From Bacteroidia bacterium (GTDB lineage: Bacteria; Bacteroidota; Bacteroidia; 2-12-FULL-35-15), in the NCBI GenBank assembly GCA_020051175.1, contig JAGVJJ010000007.1, forward strand, positions 1 through 64,000: a DNA stretch of 64,000 nucleotides. The letters are read 5' to 3'. Of the stretch, positions 7,983 to 17,121 are shown one piece after another. Under the pieces are notes generated by a model. It was not told the origin of the DNA. It saw only the letters and a program-made list of their open reading frames with translations, and searched no databases. Both the position numbers and the translations under genes were made by a program. The first letter of the stretch is position 1. The number at the start of each line of letters is the position of its first letter.

Positions 7983-9203
7983 ATGAAATTTCATCGTACA
8001 CTGGTACAGGCTGTAGCGGAAACGTTGCAGCAGATTTTTGTTGTAGGTGTGTATGCAGATAAGGCTGTGGAACAGGTACTGAAGCACAATCCACGCTGGG
8101 GTTCGCGCGACAGGCGTTTTATTGCCGAAACTGTTTATGAAATGGTGCGTTGGTGGAGAAAGCTAAATGTGATTCTGGATGCGGATGAAAAGGGGAGTTC
8201 CAACTACTATCATCTGTTTGCCGTTTGGCAAATTCTTAATGCTGTTGAATTGCCTAAGTGGGAGGAGTTTGAGGGTGTTGAAGCTTCAAAGGTTTTGGAA
8301 CGCTGCCAAAAGATAAGTTTAGTCCGTAAATACAGGGAGTCGATACCCGACTGGCTGGATGAAATTGGCTCTGATGAATTGGGGGAAGCTGCCTGGGAAA
8401 AAGAACTGCATGAACTCAACAAAGAAGCCGCTGTTGTTCTAAGGGTAAATACGCTTAAAACAGCGCCTCAGAAGTTAAAGCAAACCTTGCTCGAACAGGG
8501 CATTGAGATAAACGGGCCGATTGCGGGTTCTGCCTTATGGGACAGGGTAAAGAAAGATGCAGTTATTGTAAAGCGGCAGAACTTGGTGGCTTTGCCTGAA
8601 TACAAACAAGGTTTGTTTGAAGTGCAGGATGCTTCTTCTCAGCTGGTTGCTCCGTTTCTGCACTTAAAGCCAGGGATGACGGTGATTGACGCGTGTGCAG
8701 GTGCAGGAGGGAAATCATTGCACATAGCAGCTATAATGGAAAATAAGGGCAAAATCATTTCAATGGATGTGGAAGAAAGAAAACTCGTGGAGTTAAAAAG
8801 ACGTGCAGACAGGGCAGGAGCAAAAATTATTCAGACGCAGCTAATAAATGCTGCAACAATTTCCAGATTAAGAAATACTGCTGATCGTCTGTTGTTGGAT
8901 GTGCCTTGTTCCGGCCTGGGGGTTTTAAAAAGAAACCCGGATGCAAAATGGAAATTGACCCGGGAGTTTATTCAGGAAATAAAAAAGGTACAGCAGGAAA
9001 TTATTAGTAATTATTCCCAAATGCTGAAGCCTGGTGGCATCATGATATATGCTACCTGCAGCATACTGCCTGGTGAAAACCAGCATCAGGTAGAGCAATT
9101 TTTAAATAAAAATAAAGAGGTGTTTGAATTTATCGAAGACCGGAAAGTATTACCAAGCGAAGGGTTCGATGGGTTCTATATGGCGGCAATAAGAAAGCTT
9201 TAA
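7983..9203 (+). CDS. RsmB-like 16S rRNA m5C methyltransferase
   Basis: A 406-residue SAM-dependent RNA cytosine-C5 methyltransferase of the NOL1/NOP2/Sun family. SAM motif I is ACAGAGGKSLHIAA. Motif IV holds the Pro-Cys helper (LLLDVPCSGLGVLKRNPDA) and motif VI the nucleophilic Cys (YATCSILPGEN). QDASSQLVAPFL precedes the Rossmann core, as in RsmB. The N-terminal about 130 residues replace the longer NusB-like domain of E. coli RsmB, so the exact rRNA position is uncertain. It is transcribed divergently from recR and convergently with lpdA. Confidence 0.9.
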   Translation: MKFHRTLVQAVAETLQQIFVVGVYADKAVEQVLKHNPRWGSRDRRFIAETVYEMVRWWRKLNVILDADEKGSSNYYHLFAVWQILNAVELPKWEEFEGVEASKVLERCQKISLVRKYRESIPDWLDEIGSDELGEAAWEKELHELNKEAAVVLRVNTLKTAPQKLKQTLLEQGIEINGPIAGSALWDRVKKDAVIVKRQNLVALPEYKQGLFEVQDASSQLVAPFLHLKPGMTVIDACAGAGGKSLHIAAIMENKGKIISMDVEERKLVELKRRADRAGAKIIQTQLINAATISRLRNTADRLLLDVPCSGLGVLKRNPDAKWKLTREFIQEIKKVQQEIISNYSQMLKPGGIMIYATCSILPGENQHQVEQFLNKNKEVFEFIEDRKVLPSEGFDGFYMAAIRKL

Positions 9204-9205
9204 CC

Positions 9206-9260
9206 AATCTGTGTAAATCTGTGTAATCTGTGGTGAATTAACTACCACAAACTACACAGA
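9206..9260. terminator. Repeat-built bidirectional hairpin between rsmB-like gene and lpdA
   Basis: AATCTGTGTA occurs twice in tandem (9206-9215 and 9216-9225), followed by a variant, AATCTGTGG. Bases 9218-9234 pair with 9244-9260 over 17 positions with two mismatches, around a 9-base loop. The hairpin lies in the short gap between two convergent genes, so it could end transcription from both sides. The AATCTGTG word is common between genes in Bacteroidota. Confidence 0.6.
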
Positions 9261-9267
9261 GTTGGTA

Positions 9268-10653
9268 TTACATATGTATCACCTCGCCATAAGCAGCAGC
9301 AGCAGCTTCCATTACAGCTTCACTCATTGTAGGGTGAGGATGAACAGTTTTAATAAGTTCGTGCCCGGTTATTTCCAGTTTACGTGCAGCTACAATCTCC
9401 GCAATCATTTCGGTAACGTTTGCTCCAATCATGTGCGCACCTAAAAGCTCACCATATTTGGCATCAAAAATAAGTTTTACAAAGCCATCTTTAGCTCCGG
9501 CAGCACTGGCTTTTCCGCTTGCTGAAAAAGGGAATTTACCCACTTTTATTTCGTATCCTGCTTCTTTTGCTTTTGCTTCGGTATACCCAACAGATGCAAT
9601 TTCAGGCTGGCAGTATGTACATCCCGGGATATTGTTGTAATCCAAAGCTTCTGGCGAATGACCTGCAATTTTCTCAACACAAATAATTCCTTCTGCTGAG
9701 GCAACGTGTGCCAGGGCCTGGCCACCAACGCAATCACCTATCGCATAATAGCCAGGGATATTGGTCTGGTAAAATGCATTTGTCAGGATTTTTCCTTTGT
9801 CAGTGGCAATGCCTACCTCTTCCAATCCAACATTCTCAAGGTTGGCCTGTATTCCTACAGCAGAAAGCACTACATCGCATTCTACCGTTTCTTCGCCTTT
9901 TTTTGTTTTAATTTTTACTTTGCAATTATTTCCTTTGGTATCAACGCTTTCAACGCTTGATTCGGTCATTACGGTCATTCCGGCCTTTTTAAAAGAACGC
10001 TCCAGCTGCTTCGATACTTCTGCATCTTCAACAGGGACAATACTTGGCATAAACTCCACCAATGTTACTTTTGTGCCCATAGTAGCATAGAAATAAGCAA
10101 ACTCGCTGCCAATAGCCCCGGAACCAACCACCACCATTGACTTTGGCAAGGACGGTAATGTCATTGCTTCACGGTACCCGATTATTTTTTTACCATCTTG
10201 TGGCAGATTCGGTAGGGCTCTGGAACGTGCACCAACTGCTAACAGTATGTGTTTGGCATCATAAACAGTTGATTTCCCATCAGCCGTCACTTCCACTTTT
10301 TTACCCGGTTTTACTTTACCCGTGCCTGCAATGATGTCTATTTTATTCTTTTTCATTAAAAAAGCAATGCCTTTGCTCATGCCATCTGCAACATCACGGC
10401 TGCGTTTAACAATAGCGCCAAAATCTGCTTCGCCACCGTTTACTTTAATGCCATAGTCAGCTGCATGATTAAGATATTCAAACACCTGCGCGCTTTTTAA
10501 CAATGCTTTTGTAGGAATACATCCCCAGTTCAGGCAGATGCCACCAAGATTATCGCGCTCTACAATTGCCGTTTTCAGGCCCAATTGAGCGGCTCTGATT
10601 GCAGCCACATAACCACCAGGACCGCTGCCTATTACTATTAAATCGTAACTCAT
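9268..10653 (-). CDS. lpdA: Dihydrolipoyl dehydrogenase (E3)
   Basis: A 461-residue FAD-dependent disulfide oxidoreductase of normal length. It has the N-terminal FAD motif (VIGSGPGGYVAAIRAAQLG), the redox-active disulfide in GGICLNWGCIPTKALL (C40 and C45), the NAD-binding motif VVVGSGAIGSEFAYF, and the dimer-interface active-site HPHPTMSE near the C-terminus. It reoxidises dihydrolipoamide of 2-oxoacid dehydrogenase complexes and the glycine cleavage system, making NADH. No E1/E2 genes lie beside it, so it is probably a shared E3 subunit. Confidence 0.97.
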   Translation of the reverse strand: MSYDLIVIGSGPGGYVAAIRAAQLGLKTAIVERDNLGGICLNWGCIPTKALLKSAQVFEYLNHAADYGIKVNGGEADFGAIVKRSRDVADGMSKGIAFLMKKNKIDIIAGTGKVKPGKKVEVTADGKSTVYDAKHILLAVGARSRALPNLPQDGKKIIGYREAMTLPSLPKSMVVVGSGAIGSEFAYFYATMGTKVTLVEFMPSIVPVEDAEVSKQLERSFKKAGMTVMTESSVESVDTKGNNCKVKIKTKKGEETVECDVVLSAVGIQANLENVGLEEVGIATDKGKILTNAFYQTNIPGYYAIGDCVGGQALAHVASAEGIICVEKIAGHSPEALDYNNIPGCTYCQPEIASVGYTEAKAKEAGYEIKVGKFPFSASGKASAAGAKDGFVKLIFDAKYGELLGAHMIGANVTEMIAEIVAARKLEITGHELIKTVHPHPTMSEAVMEAAAAAYGEVIHM

Positions 10654-10715
10654 GACTTATATATTTTAAAATAATTAAGAAATTAATTTTTTTCTGAACG
10701 TATTCTACTTTTATA

Positions 10716-10748
10716 CGAAAGTAACAAATATTTTTGCCTGATTAGCAA
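10716..10748 (-). promoter_or_regulatory. Candidate lpdA promoter
   Basis: On the minus strand there is TTG (10748-10746), a 22-base spacer and TACTTTCG (10723-10716). This is one mismatch from TAnnTTTG and gives a leader of about 60 bases to lpdA. Confidence 0.35.
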
Positions 10749-10774
10749 TCCTAAACCTTTTTATTAAAGAGCCA

Positions 10775-10803
10775 TTGAGAATAATAATCAATTCGTAAAT
10801 TTG
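10775..10803 (+). promoter_or_regulatory. Bacteroidota-type promoter for the M61 peptidase gene
   Basis: TTG at 10775-10777, an 18-base spacer and a perfect TAAATTTG at 10796-10803 fit the TTG/TAnnTTTG promoter model. The peptidase ATG follows 20 bases later. Confidence 0.65.
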
Positions 10804-10823
10804 TATTCGCTTACCCGAAAAAC

Positions 10824-12578
10824 ATGAAATACGTTATTTCTTATTCCAGTCCGCACCATCATTATGTGGACATAGAATTTATTGCCGGCAATATCAGCCA
10901 GGATGAAACTGTGGTGCAGCTGCCAGCATGGAGACCGGGGAGGTATGAGCTTGGAAATTTTGCAAAAAATGTTCAGAAATGGGCTGCTTTTGACGAGAAG
11001 GGCAATGCACTTTTATTCAGAAAAACGGCAAAGGACACCTGGTCGGTACAAACAAAAGGCGTTTCTGCATTGCACATCCGGTACAATTATTATGCGGCTG
11101 AAATAAATGCAGGCTCTACATACCTGGATAGTACTCAGCTGTACATGAATCCTGTAAACTGCTGTGTTTATTTGCCTGAAAGAATAAATGAACCCAGCCA
11201 GCTTATTTTAAACCTTCCGGATGATTATAAAGTGGCGTGCGGTCTAAAGGTTGCATCTGGAAATACGGGACGCATGAGGATTTACGAGGCGTCAGATTTT
11301 CATGAATTGGCTGACAGCCCGTTTATAGCGAGCAATTCGTTACAGCACAATCAGTTTGTTTGCTGTGGAATAGAATTTAATCTTTGGTTTCAGGGAGAAT
11401 GTAAACCCGATTGGGCAAAACTCCTGAACGATTTTATACGTTTTATAAACGAGCAGTTACTTGTGGTAAAGCAGTTTCCCGACAAGGTGTATCACTTCCT
11501 TTTCCAGATCTTACCCTACAAAATGTATCATGGTGTTGAACATACAAATTCCACTGTAATTGCATTGGGTCCGGGATACAATCTGATGAAAGGTAAATTG
11601 TACGAAGACCTGTTGGGTGTAAGCTCTCATGAACTGTTCCACGCGTGGAACATTAAGACCATTCGTCCTGCGGAAATGATGCCGTATGATTATACCCGGG
11701 AGAATTATTCCCGTTTAGGATATGTGTGCGAAGGCGTTACAACCTATTATGGCGATTATATATTGTTCCGTTCCCAGGTATTTAATGAGCAGCAGTATTT
11801 TGCTACCCTTGAAGAGCGTTTGCAAAAGCATTTCGATAATTTTGGCCGTTTTAACCTTTCTGTAGCAGATTCATCTTTCGATACCTGGCTGGATGGATAT
11901 GCGCCAGGCATCCCTAATCGTAAAACATCTATTTATGATGAAGGAAATCTGCTTGCCTTCGCTACGGATATCTTCATTCGTAAACATTCCCAAAACGAAT
12001 ATTCACTGGACGATGTCATGAATTACTTGTATACAGAGTTTGCGCTTAAAGGAAAAGGCTATTCCGATGCGGACTATAAAGGTGTTGTGGAACATTTTGC
12101 GAACACTTCTTTTGATGCGATATTCAATAATTATATAAATAAAGCTGCAGATTATACATCTCTTTTGCAGGAAGCACTGATGTTTATAGGTTGTGAACTT
12201 AGTTTTTCACCACCGTCTAAATTTCATGAGCATGCTATTGGTATAAAAGTAGTTGAGGTAAACGGGGTGTGTAAAATAGCTGCAGTTTATCCGGAGTCTG
12301 TTGCAGACAAGGCCGGATTGTCTGTGCATGATGATATTCTTTCAATAAATGCAATGCAGGTGAAACCAGATGCAACAGGCACCAATTTTAATGAGTGGTG
12401 CGCTTATTTTGGCAATACGCCTCTTGTATTGACTGTTGCAACAATGGGCAAAACAAGACAGGTGGAAATAAAACCTTTTCCTCATGCCTATTATAAAGTG
12501 GTACAGGTAAAAAAGCAGAATACAGCAACAGAAGAGCAGAGAGTAAATTTTAAAAAATGGAGTAATAATAACTTTTAA
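10824..12578 (+). CDS. M61 family metallopeptidase with PDZ domain
   Basis: A 584-residue protein of the M61 (glycyl aminopeptidase) family. The N-terminal beta-rich domain has PAWRPGRYELGNFAKNVQ. The zinc motif is HELFH (H269, E270, H273) in SSHELFHAWNIKTIRP, and a downstream Glu ligand is likely in YVCEGVTTYYGDY. A C-terminal PDZ domain (about 470-555) includes GIKVVEVNGVCKIAAVYPES and KAGLSVHDDILSIN. No signal peptide is visible, so a cytoplasmic site is likely unless export is non-classical. The substrate is unknown. A consensus promoter precedes it, and a small membrane protein gene follows after 10 bp. Confidence 0.92.
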   Translation: MKYVISYSSPHHHYVDIEFIAGNISQDETVVQLPAWRPGRYELGNFAKNVQKWAAFDEKGNALLFRKTAKDTWSVQTKGVSALHIRYNYYAAEINAGSTYLDSTQLYMNPVNCCVYLPERINEPSQLILNLPDDYKVACGLKVASGNTGRMRIYEASDFHELADSPFIASNSLQHNQFVCCGIEFNLWFQGECKPDWAKLLNDFIRFINEQLLVVKQFPDKVYHFLFQILPYKMYHGVEHTNSTVIALGPGYNLMKGKLYEDLLGVSSHELFHAWNIKTIRPAEMMPYDYTRENYSRLGYVCEGVTTYYGDYILFRSQVFNEQQYFATLEERLQKHFDNFGRFNLSVADSSFDTWLDGYAPGIPNRKTSIYDEGNLLAFATDIFIRKHSQNEYSLDDVMNYLYTEFALKGKGYSDADYKGVVEHFANTSFDAIFNNYINKAADYTSLLQEALMFIGCELSFSPPSKFHEHAIGIKVVEVNGVCKIAAVYPESVADKAGLSVHDDILSINAMQVKPDATGTNFNEWCAYFGNTPLVLTVATMGKTRQVEIKPFPHAYYKVVQVKKQNTATEEQRVNFKKWSNNNF

Positions 12579-12588
12579 AAAGAAAAAA

Positions 12589-13032
12589 ATGGAAAATAAT
12601 GAATTCAACAACAATGAAAATTTAATTGCTGAACGACCAACGTTTCTTAAAGTACTGTGTATATTGACTTTTGTTTCGGCTGGAATTTCATCAATAATGG
12701 CGCTACTTACACCCCTTATTGCTGACCGGCTTATTGAGTTTATGCAAAGCCTTCCTAATCAGAATGAAGCGGAAATGGCCGATGCAATTCGCGTTTTAAC
12801 TGCCGGATGGGGGTATTACTCTCTTTTATTTGTATTGTCAGCGGCTTCATTAGTCGGGGCTATTTTAATGTGGCAGTTGAAAAGGATTGGATTTCATATT
12901 TATGCTCTTGCAAATTCGGCTGCTCTTTTTGTTCCAATGCTTATGTTTTCGATACCTTTCAGCTGGTTTGGGATACTTTTAACAGCTGGCTTTATTGGCT
13001 TGTACGCCATGAATTTAAGGTATATGAAATAA
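12589..13032 (+). CDS. Small hypothetical membrane protein
   Basis: A 147-residue protein with a short Asn/Glu-rich N-terminus (MENNEFNNNENLIAERP) and four hydrophobic segments (about 20-45, 72-92, 96-112 and 116-136). The pattern resembles small integral membrane proteins of Bacteroidota with no known function. It begins 10 bp after the M61 peptidase gene and is probably co-transcribed with it. I do not recognise a family. Confidence 0.7.
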   Translation: MENNEFNNNENLIAERPTFLKVLCILTFVSAGISSIMALLTPLIADRLIEFMQSLPNQNEAEMADAIRVLTAGWGYYSLLFVLSAASLVGAILMWQLKRIGFHIYALANSAALFVPMLMFSIPFSWFGILLTAGFIGLYAMNLRYMK

Positions 13033-13109
13033 TATACAGATGAAGTAGTTTTTGGATATCTTCGTCTTCACCAGTATGCACGCGAATTATTAAAATCTTG
13101 TACCTGTTA

Positions 13110-14546
13110 ATGGACAGACTTCGGCAGCTTTTGTTTGTGCTTACAATCTTATCCGGGAGTCTCAGTGCGCAGGATTCCAGCTTTTATTCCCTGCGTTGCC
13201 TTGGGGTAAATGTGGGTAATGTTGCTTTTAACTGTTGGGAGTCTAAACTGTGTGAGCAAACAGTTGCAACAAATTTCCGAAACTATGTACAAAGTTGGAA
13301 TCCTGATATAATCATGATTTCAGAGGTTTATAAAAAAGCTCAGCTGGAGGGCACCGAATACTTTGGGCCCTTGTTGCCACCTGGATATGCCTGTGATTGC
13401 GGTAAAAGCATCAATCGTTATGATTCCTTACCTGCAGCATGGGACACAGCCGATGCTTCTCATGAGCACGAGTGCATTGCATGGAAAGCACAGTTGTTCA
13501 CTCTTGTGCCGAATTCTTCAAAATCTGTTTACGGTCGGAACGATGCGTATGGACAGCAGAATTGTAATTTTGATTTTACCGGACATAGTGTAAGACTTGT
13601 ATACAAAGGTATGGACACAATTACGGCTGTAGCCATACACCCCAATTCTCTGAATGCGCAATGCAGAACGTATGAAATAAATAAATACTGGACAGAGTTG
13701 TGCGCATTTAATAAAACAGTTGTAGCTGGCGACTGGAATACAGATGTAGATGCCGAATTGCAGGTACCTGTTTCATTTAAAACAATTTTTAGCAAAGGAC
13801 ATTATTGGAACTTGTTTTATTCTGCCAGCGATTACTCGCAAAGCACATTTATTGGCTCGCGCCACCTCGATCATGCTTATGCCAATTTTGGTGAGCCTTG
13901 CACTTCCTGCGGAGGGCATTATGGAACAGGAAACCTGGTTAATGGTGCAGCTTTAGGCGGTTATCAATCTCATCCCCGTGCCGATGGCGGTTCGGGGATG
14001 GATCACCGTCAGATTTTATTCGACATAAATGTAGAATGTGCCTTGCCCGAAACTCCTGTAATCCAGGTTTTACAATCAGGGAATACGTACTCTTTTTCCT
14101 GTAATTCTGATACAAGCGCTTCCCTTCTGTGGGATTTCGGAAATGGTGTAACGTCAACTTCTGCTACCCCTCTTTATATTGATTCACTTACTACACCACA
14201 TACAGTAAAGGTAACATATACCAATTGGTGTGGCTCAGTTACCGATTCTGTGCTGATAAATGCTACGGGTACTGGGTACGCTTTAGGGAGTGGTGCACTG
14301 GTATGTATGTACCCAAACCCGGTAACTGCAACCTGTACAATAAAGATGAATACTACCAAAATAAGCAATGAATACACCCTAGAATTGATGACTCTGTCAG
14401 GTAGTCTTGTGTTAAACAAACAATTTAGTCCGGATAAGAATGGGATTTTTGAATTTGAGATGCTTCATTTACCCAATCAGGTATATACTTTAGTAATAAG
14501 GAATAATTCCGGAATTGTTTTTAAGAGCAGTTTGTGTAAAGAATAA
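13110..14546 (+). CDS. Secreted EEP-fold nuclease/phosphodiesterase with type IX sorting tail
   Basis: A protein of about 478 residues. An in-frame TTG at 13098 would add four residues, but the ATG at 13110 gives a cleaner signal peptide ending at LSAQ. The endonuclease/exonuclease/phosphatase fold is shown by PDIIMISEVYKKAQ (metal Glu), VAGDWNTDVD, SRHLDHAYAN and SGMDHRQILF. A PKD-like beta-sandwich follows (about residues 325-395, LLWDFGNGVTSTS). The last 75 residues are a Por/type IX C-terminal domain (MYPNPVTATCTIKM). It is probably exported through the type IX system and cleaves nucleic acid or phosphodiesters outside the cell. Confidence 0.85.
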   Translation: MDRLRQLLFVLTILSGSLSAQDSSFYSLRCLGVNVGNVAFNCWESKLCEQTVATNFRNYVQSWNPDIIMISEVYKKAQLEGTEYFGPLLPPGYACDCGKSINRYDSLPAAWDTADASHEHECIAWKAQLFTLVPNSSKSVYGRNDAYGQQNCNFDFTGHSVRLVYKGMDTITAVAIHPNSLNAQCRTYEINKYWTELCAFNKTVVAGDWNTDVDAELQVPVSFKTIFSKGHYWNLFYSASDYSQSTFIGSRHLDHAYANFGEPCTSCGGHYGTGNLVNGAALGGYQSHPRADGGSGMDHRQILFDINVECALPETPVIQVLQSGNTYSFSCNSDTSASLLWDFGNGVTSTSATPLYIDSLTTPHTVKVTYTNWCGSVTDSVLINATGTGYALGSGALVCMYPNPVTATCTIKMNTTKISNEYTLELMTLSGSLVLNKQFSPDKNGIFEFEMLHLPNQVYTLVIRNNSGIVFKSSLCKE

Positions 14547-14556
14547 TTACACTGAA

Positions 14557-15642
14557 TTACTCAACAAGCTCAAACTCCTTGTGGGCAGCAATTTTCCCAT
14601 TAATCAAAATTTCTATTGCGTGCTTTCCGGGATAATGCTTACGGGTAGTAAAATCTTCAAAACGATGTTTTTTTACCAAATGAGAACTTGCATTCGCGGG
14701 AAGGGTGAACTCTTTCAGCTTAAATACTTTTGGTAATAATACTCCGGTTTTTTTATAATAATGAATAGCATAGTCAATAACCAGTTTCTGGGGCTTTGGC
14801 TTTTGGGAGCGGATATCAAACTCAAACTGAAGACTATCGCCTAAACGTAGCTTTTGTTTGTTTAATTTGAGGTTGAGCACTTCTGCTTTTGCATTTTGTT
14901 CAAAATCAAAAAGCATAAGGGTTTCTTTATTACCTTTTTTAATGAGTGTTCGGCTGGCGTGTTTTATTATCCACAAAGTGTGGGCATTTGCTTTGTCCCA
15001 GCTGTTAAGCACTTTAAGCATCCAGTCGGTATTGTCTTTTGAGATATCATTTAAATGGTTGGCCACCGATTTTTTTACATAGGGTTCTTCATCAGCCCTT
15101 AGCTTATCCAGGATAGGTAATGTAAGATCAGGATTTTTTATAACAGCATCCAGTTTGAACGACCAGGGAAGGCGTGGCCGGCTGCCTTCAGATGCCAGTC
15201 GTCTTACATGGTAGTTTTTATCACCAGCCCATTTTTGCATTACTTTAATTGTTTTGCTGAAATCTCTTTTTAAATATTCCCGTATGGCAAATTCTGAAGA
15301 ACCAAACTGAGTGAAGTATTTTAATGCTTCCATGGAGGTATGGAAATCATCGTGTCCATATAAGCCAACAAAATCAGGAAATACAAGGGTCGTATATCCT
15401 TTATTGATATTCGGTATCGTTGCCGACAATATTTCAACCGACCTTTTATAATCCCCCGGCAAATGATTTTTTAAAACAACAGAAGTGTTTCGCAAACGCT
15501 CATTTAATGAAAGGTGCTGCAGGTTTGCGGTAACGTCTTTTACAAATTTATCGGGGTGGAAATGTTTGTCAGCTTTGTGAAGTTCAGCAGCCAGTTGCTT
15601 ATAGAACTCCCTGTTAAACATATCTTTCAGAGCGTCTGCCAT
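14557..15642 (-). CDS. AlkD-like DNA alkylation repair protein
   Basis: A 361-residue HEAT/ARM-repeat protein of the DNA alkylation repair (AlkC/AlkD) superfamily. Recognisable parts are KVMQKWAGDKNYHVRRLASE, GSRPRLPWSFKLDAV and EPYVKKSVANHLNDISKDN. AlkD-type glycosylases remove N3- and N7-alkyl purines. A C-terminal beta-rich extension (about 250-361) is longer than in short AlkD proteins. It is convergent with the preceding nuclease gene. Whether it excises bases or only binds damaged DNA cannot be told here. Confidence 0.85.
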   Translation of the reverse strand: MADALKDMFNREFYKQLAAELHKADKHFHPDKFVKDVTANLQHLSLNERLRNTSVVLKNHLPGDYKRSVEILSATIPNINKGYTTLVFPDFVGLYGHDDFHTSMEALKYFTQFGSSEFAIREYLKRDFSKTIKVMQKWAGDKNYHVRRLASEGSRPRLPWSFKLDAVIKNPDLTLPILDKLRADEEPYVKKSVANHLNDISKDNTDWMLKVLNSWDKANAHTLWIIKHASRTLIKKGNKETLMLFDFEQNAKAEVLNLKLNKQKLRLGDSLQFEFDIRSQKPKPQKLVIDYAIHYYKKTGVLLPKVFKLKEFTLPANASSHLVKKHRFEDFTTRKHYPGKHAIEILINGKIAAHKEFELVE

Positions 15643-15801
15643 AAATGGAATCGTTGAATTTTAGAATTATTGATTTGTAGATTTAAGAATTCACAAATCC
15701 TTAAAAAACTATCTGATAGCTTATCTTAAAGATAATGAAAAGTATGAATGATTGTTACGGAGCTTCCTGTTTGCAAAATGGCGTTTCGGCAATTCAAAAA
15801 A
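15643..15801. other. Intergenic gap with a small hairpin
   Basis: The 159-base gap between two minus-strand genes contains a 7-bp perfect stem, GATTTGT/ACAAATC (about 15678-15708). Otherwise it is A/T-rich. No TAnnTTTG element for the AlkD-like gene was found. Confidence 0.3.
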
Positions 15802-17055
15802 TCAGGCATTATAAAGCTCCATCACTGTTATTTCCGGCATAATACCAACTCTTCCCGGGTATCCCAAAAAGCCCAGTCCGCGGTTAACATACAAATATTG
15901 ATTGCCATCCTGGTATAAACCAGCCCACTGCTTATAAACATATTGTGACGGGCTCCATTTGAACCCTGGTATTTCTACACCGAATTGAAAACCGTGTGTA
16001 TGTCCACTAAAGGTAATGTCTACGTCCTTATACTCTTGTTTTACCTGCATGCTCCAGTGCGATGGGTCATGAGAAAGTAAAAGTTTTACAGGAAAATGAG
16101 AAGTATCTGCGTGTGCTTTTTTCATATCCCCATATTTGGGGAAATTCAGGTTGCCGCCCCAGTTTTCAATACCTATTACAGCTATCCTGTCATCGCCTCT
16201 TGTAAGCGCAACATGTTCATTCATCAGCAGCCTCCATCCCAGCTGAGCGTGCACATCCTTTAAATTGTTCAGATTTTTTTGTTTTTCTTCTTTGCTTTCC
16301 CAGGAAACATAATCACCATAGTCATGGTTGCCAAGGGTGCTGTATACGCCCATTGGGGCCTGTATTTTGCTAAGAGCCGAAATCAAAGGTTCTGTTTCCG
16401 AAGCACGATTATTTACAAGGTCACCCGTGAAAAATACCAAATCGGGTTTTTGTTGTTCAATAATTTTTGACGCCTCCAGTATATGCTCGTCAGATACAAA
16501 GCTACCCGAATGAATATCTGATATTTGTACAATTCTCAGGCCATTAAACGATTCCGGCAAGTTCGGAAGTACTACTTTTACCTTGTGTACTTTGTAATCG
16601 AATGCACCACGCACCATACCATATAAAAAGGCAACAAATGGCACAGCTGCCATACCTACAGCCACCTGGTTTAAAAATTTTAAACGTGAAATACGGTGTA
16701 CGTTTTCTGTTGGGACTTCTGCTGGTGCTGTAAAGTAGCTCCCAATCCAGCGGAACAGTCGGATAATATCATCAGTTGCTAAAAATAAGGAACCTATTAT
16801 TTTTGAAATTACAACCATCAAAACAAATGCAAACAGGTATACGCGCATGTATTTTGGCCAATTGTCCATGGTAAACACGGTTGGAGTTAAAAACACCAGA
16901 AGTGAAAACGCAGTAAAACCCCAATAAATATAAGACACAACCGCTTTTTTATAAACAGTAGCACCCTTTAAAATGGTAATTATAGCCTGGTAAAAGTACC
17001 AGTCTATAAGTAGTAGTATTACCCCGATGATTAGAAAACGAATACTGGATGCCAT
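15802..17055 (-). CDS. Membrane-anchored metallophosphoesterase (YkuE/YaeI-like)
   Basis: A 417-residue protein with four or five N-terminal membrane helices (residues about 5-145) and a calcineurin-like phosphoesterase domain from about 155. The metal motifs are complete: QISDIHSGSF, FFTGDLVNNRASE, LGNHDYGDY, LLSHDPSHW and FSGHTHGFQFG. Homologues act on lipid or nucleotide phosphoesters at the membrane, but the substrate is unknown here. A well-matched promoter lies directly upstream. Confidence 0.92.
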   Translation of the reverse strand: MASSIRFLIIGVILLLIDWYFYQAIITILKGATVYKKAVVSYIYWGFTAFSLLVFLTPTVFTMDNWPKYMRVYLFAFVLMVVISKIIGSLFLATDDIIRLFRWIGSYFTAPAEVPTENVHRISRLKFLNQVAVGMAAVPFVAFLYGMVRGAFDYKVHKVKVVLPNLPESFNGLRIVQISDIHSGSFVSDEHILEASKIIEQQKPDLVFFTGDLVNNRASETEPLISALSKIQAPMGVYSTLGNHDYGDYVSWESKEEKQKNLNNLKDVHAQLGWRLLMNEHVALTRGDDRIAVIGIENWGGNLNFPKYGDMKKAHADTSHFPVKLLLSHDPSHWSMQVKQEYKDVDITFSGHTHGFQFGVEIPGFKWSPSQYVYKQWAGLYQDGNQYLYVNRGLGFLGYPGRVGIMPEITVMELYNA

Positions 17056-17077
17056 TTTTAATTTTTTTAAGAAGAAA

Positions 17078-17107
17078 CAAAACTACGGAAACTATTTTTG
17101 ATTTCAA
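17078..17107 (-). promoter_or_regulatory. Consensus promoter for the metallophosphoesterase gene
   Basis: On the minus strand TTG (17107-17105, extended to CTTTG), a 19-base spacer and TAGTTTTG (17085-17078) match the Bacteroidota -33/-7 consensus exactly. The ATG follows about 22 bases downstream. Confidence 0.7.
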
Positions 17108-17121
17108 AGTTTCCGTGGTTG

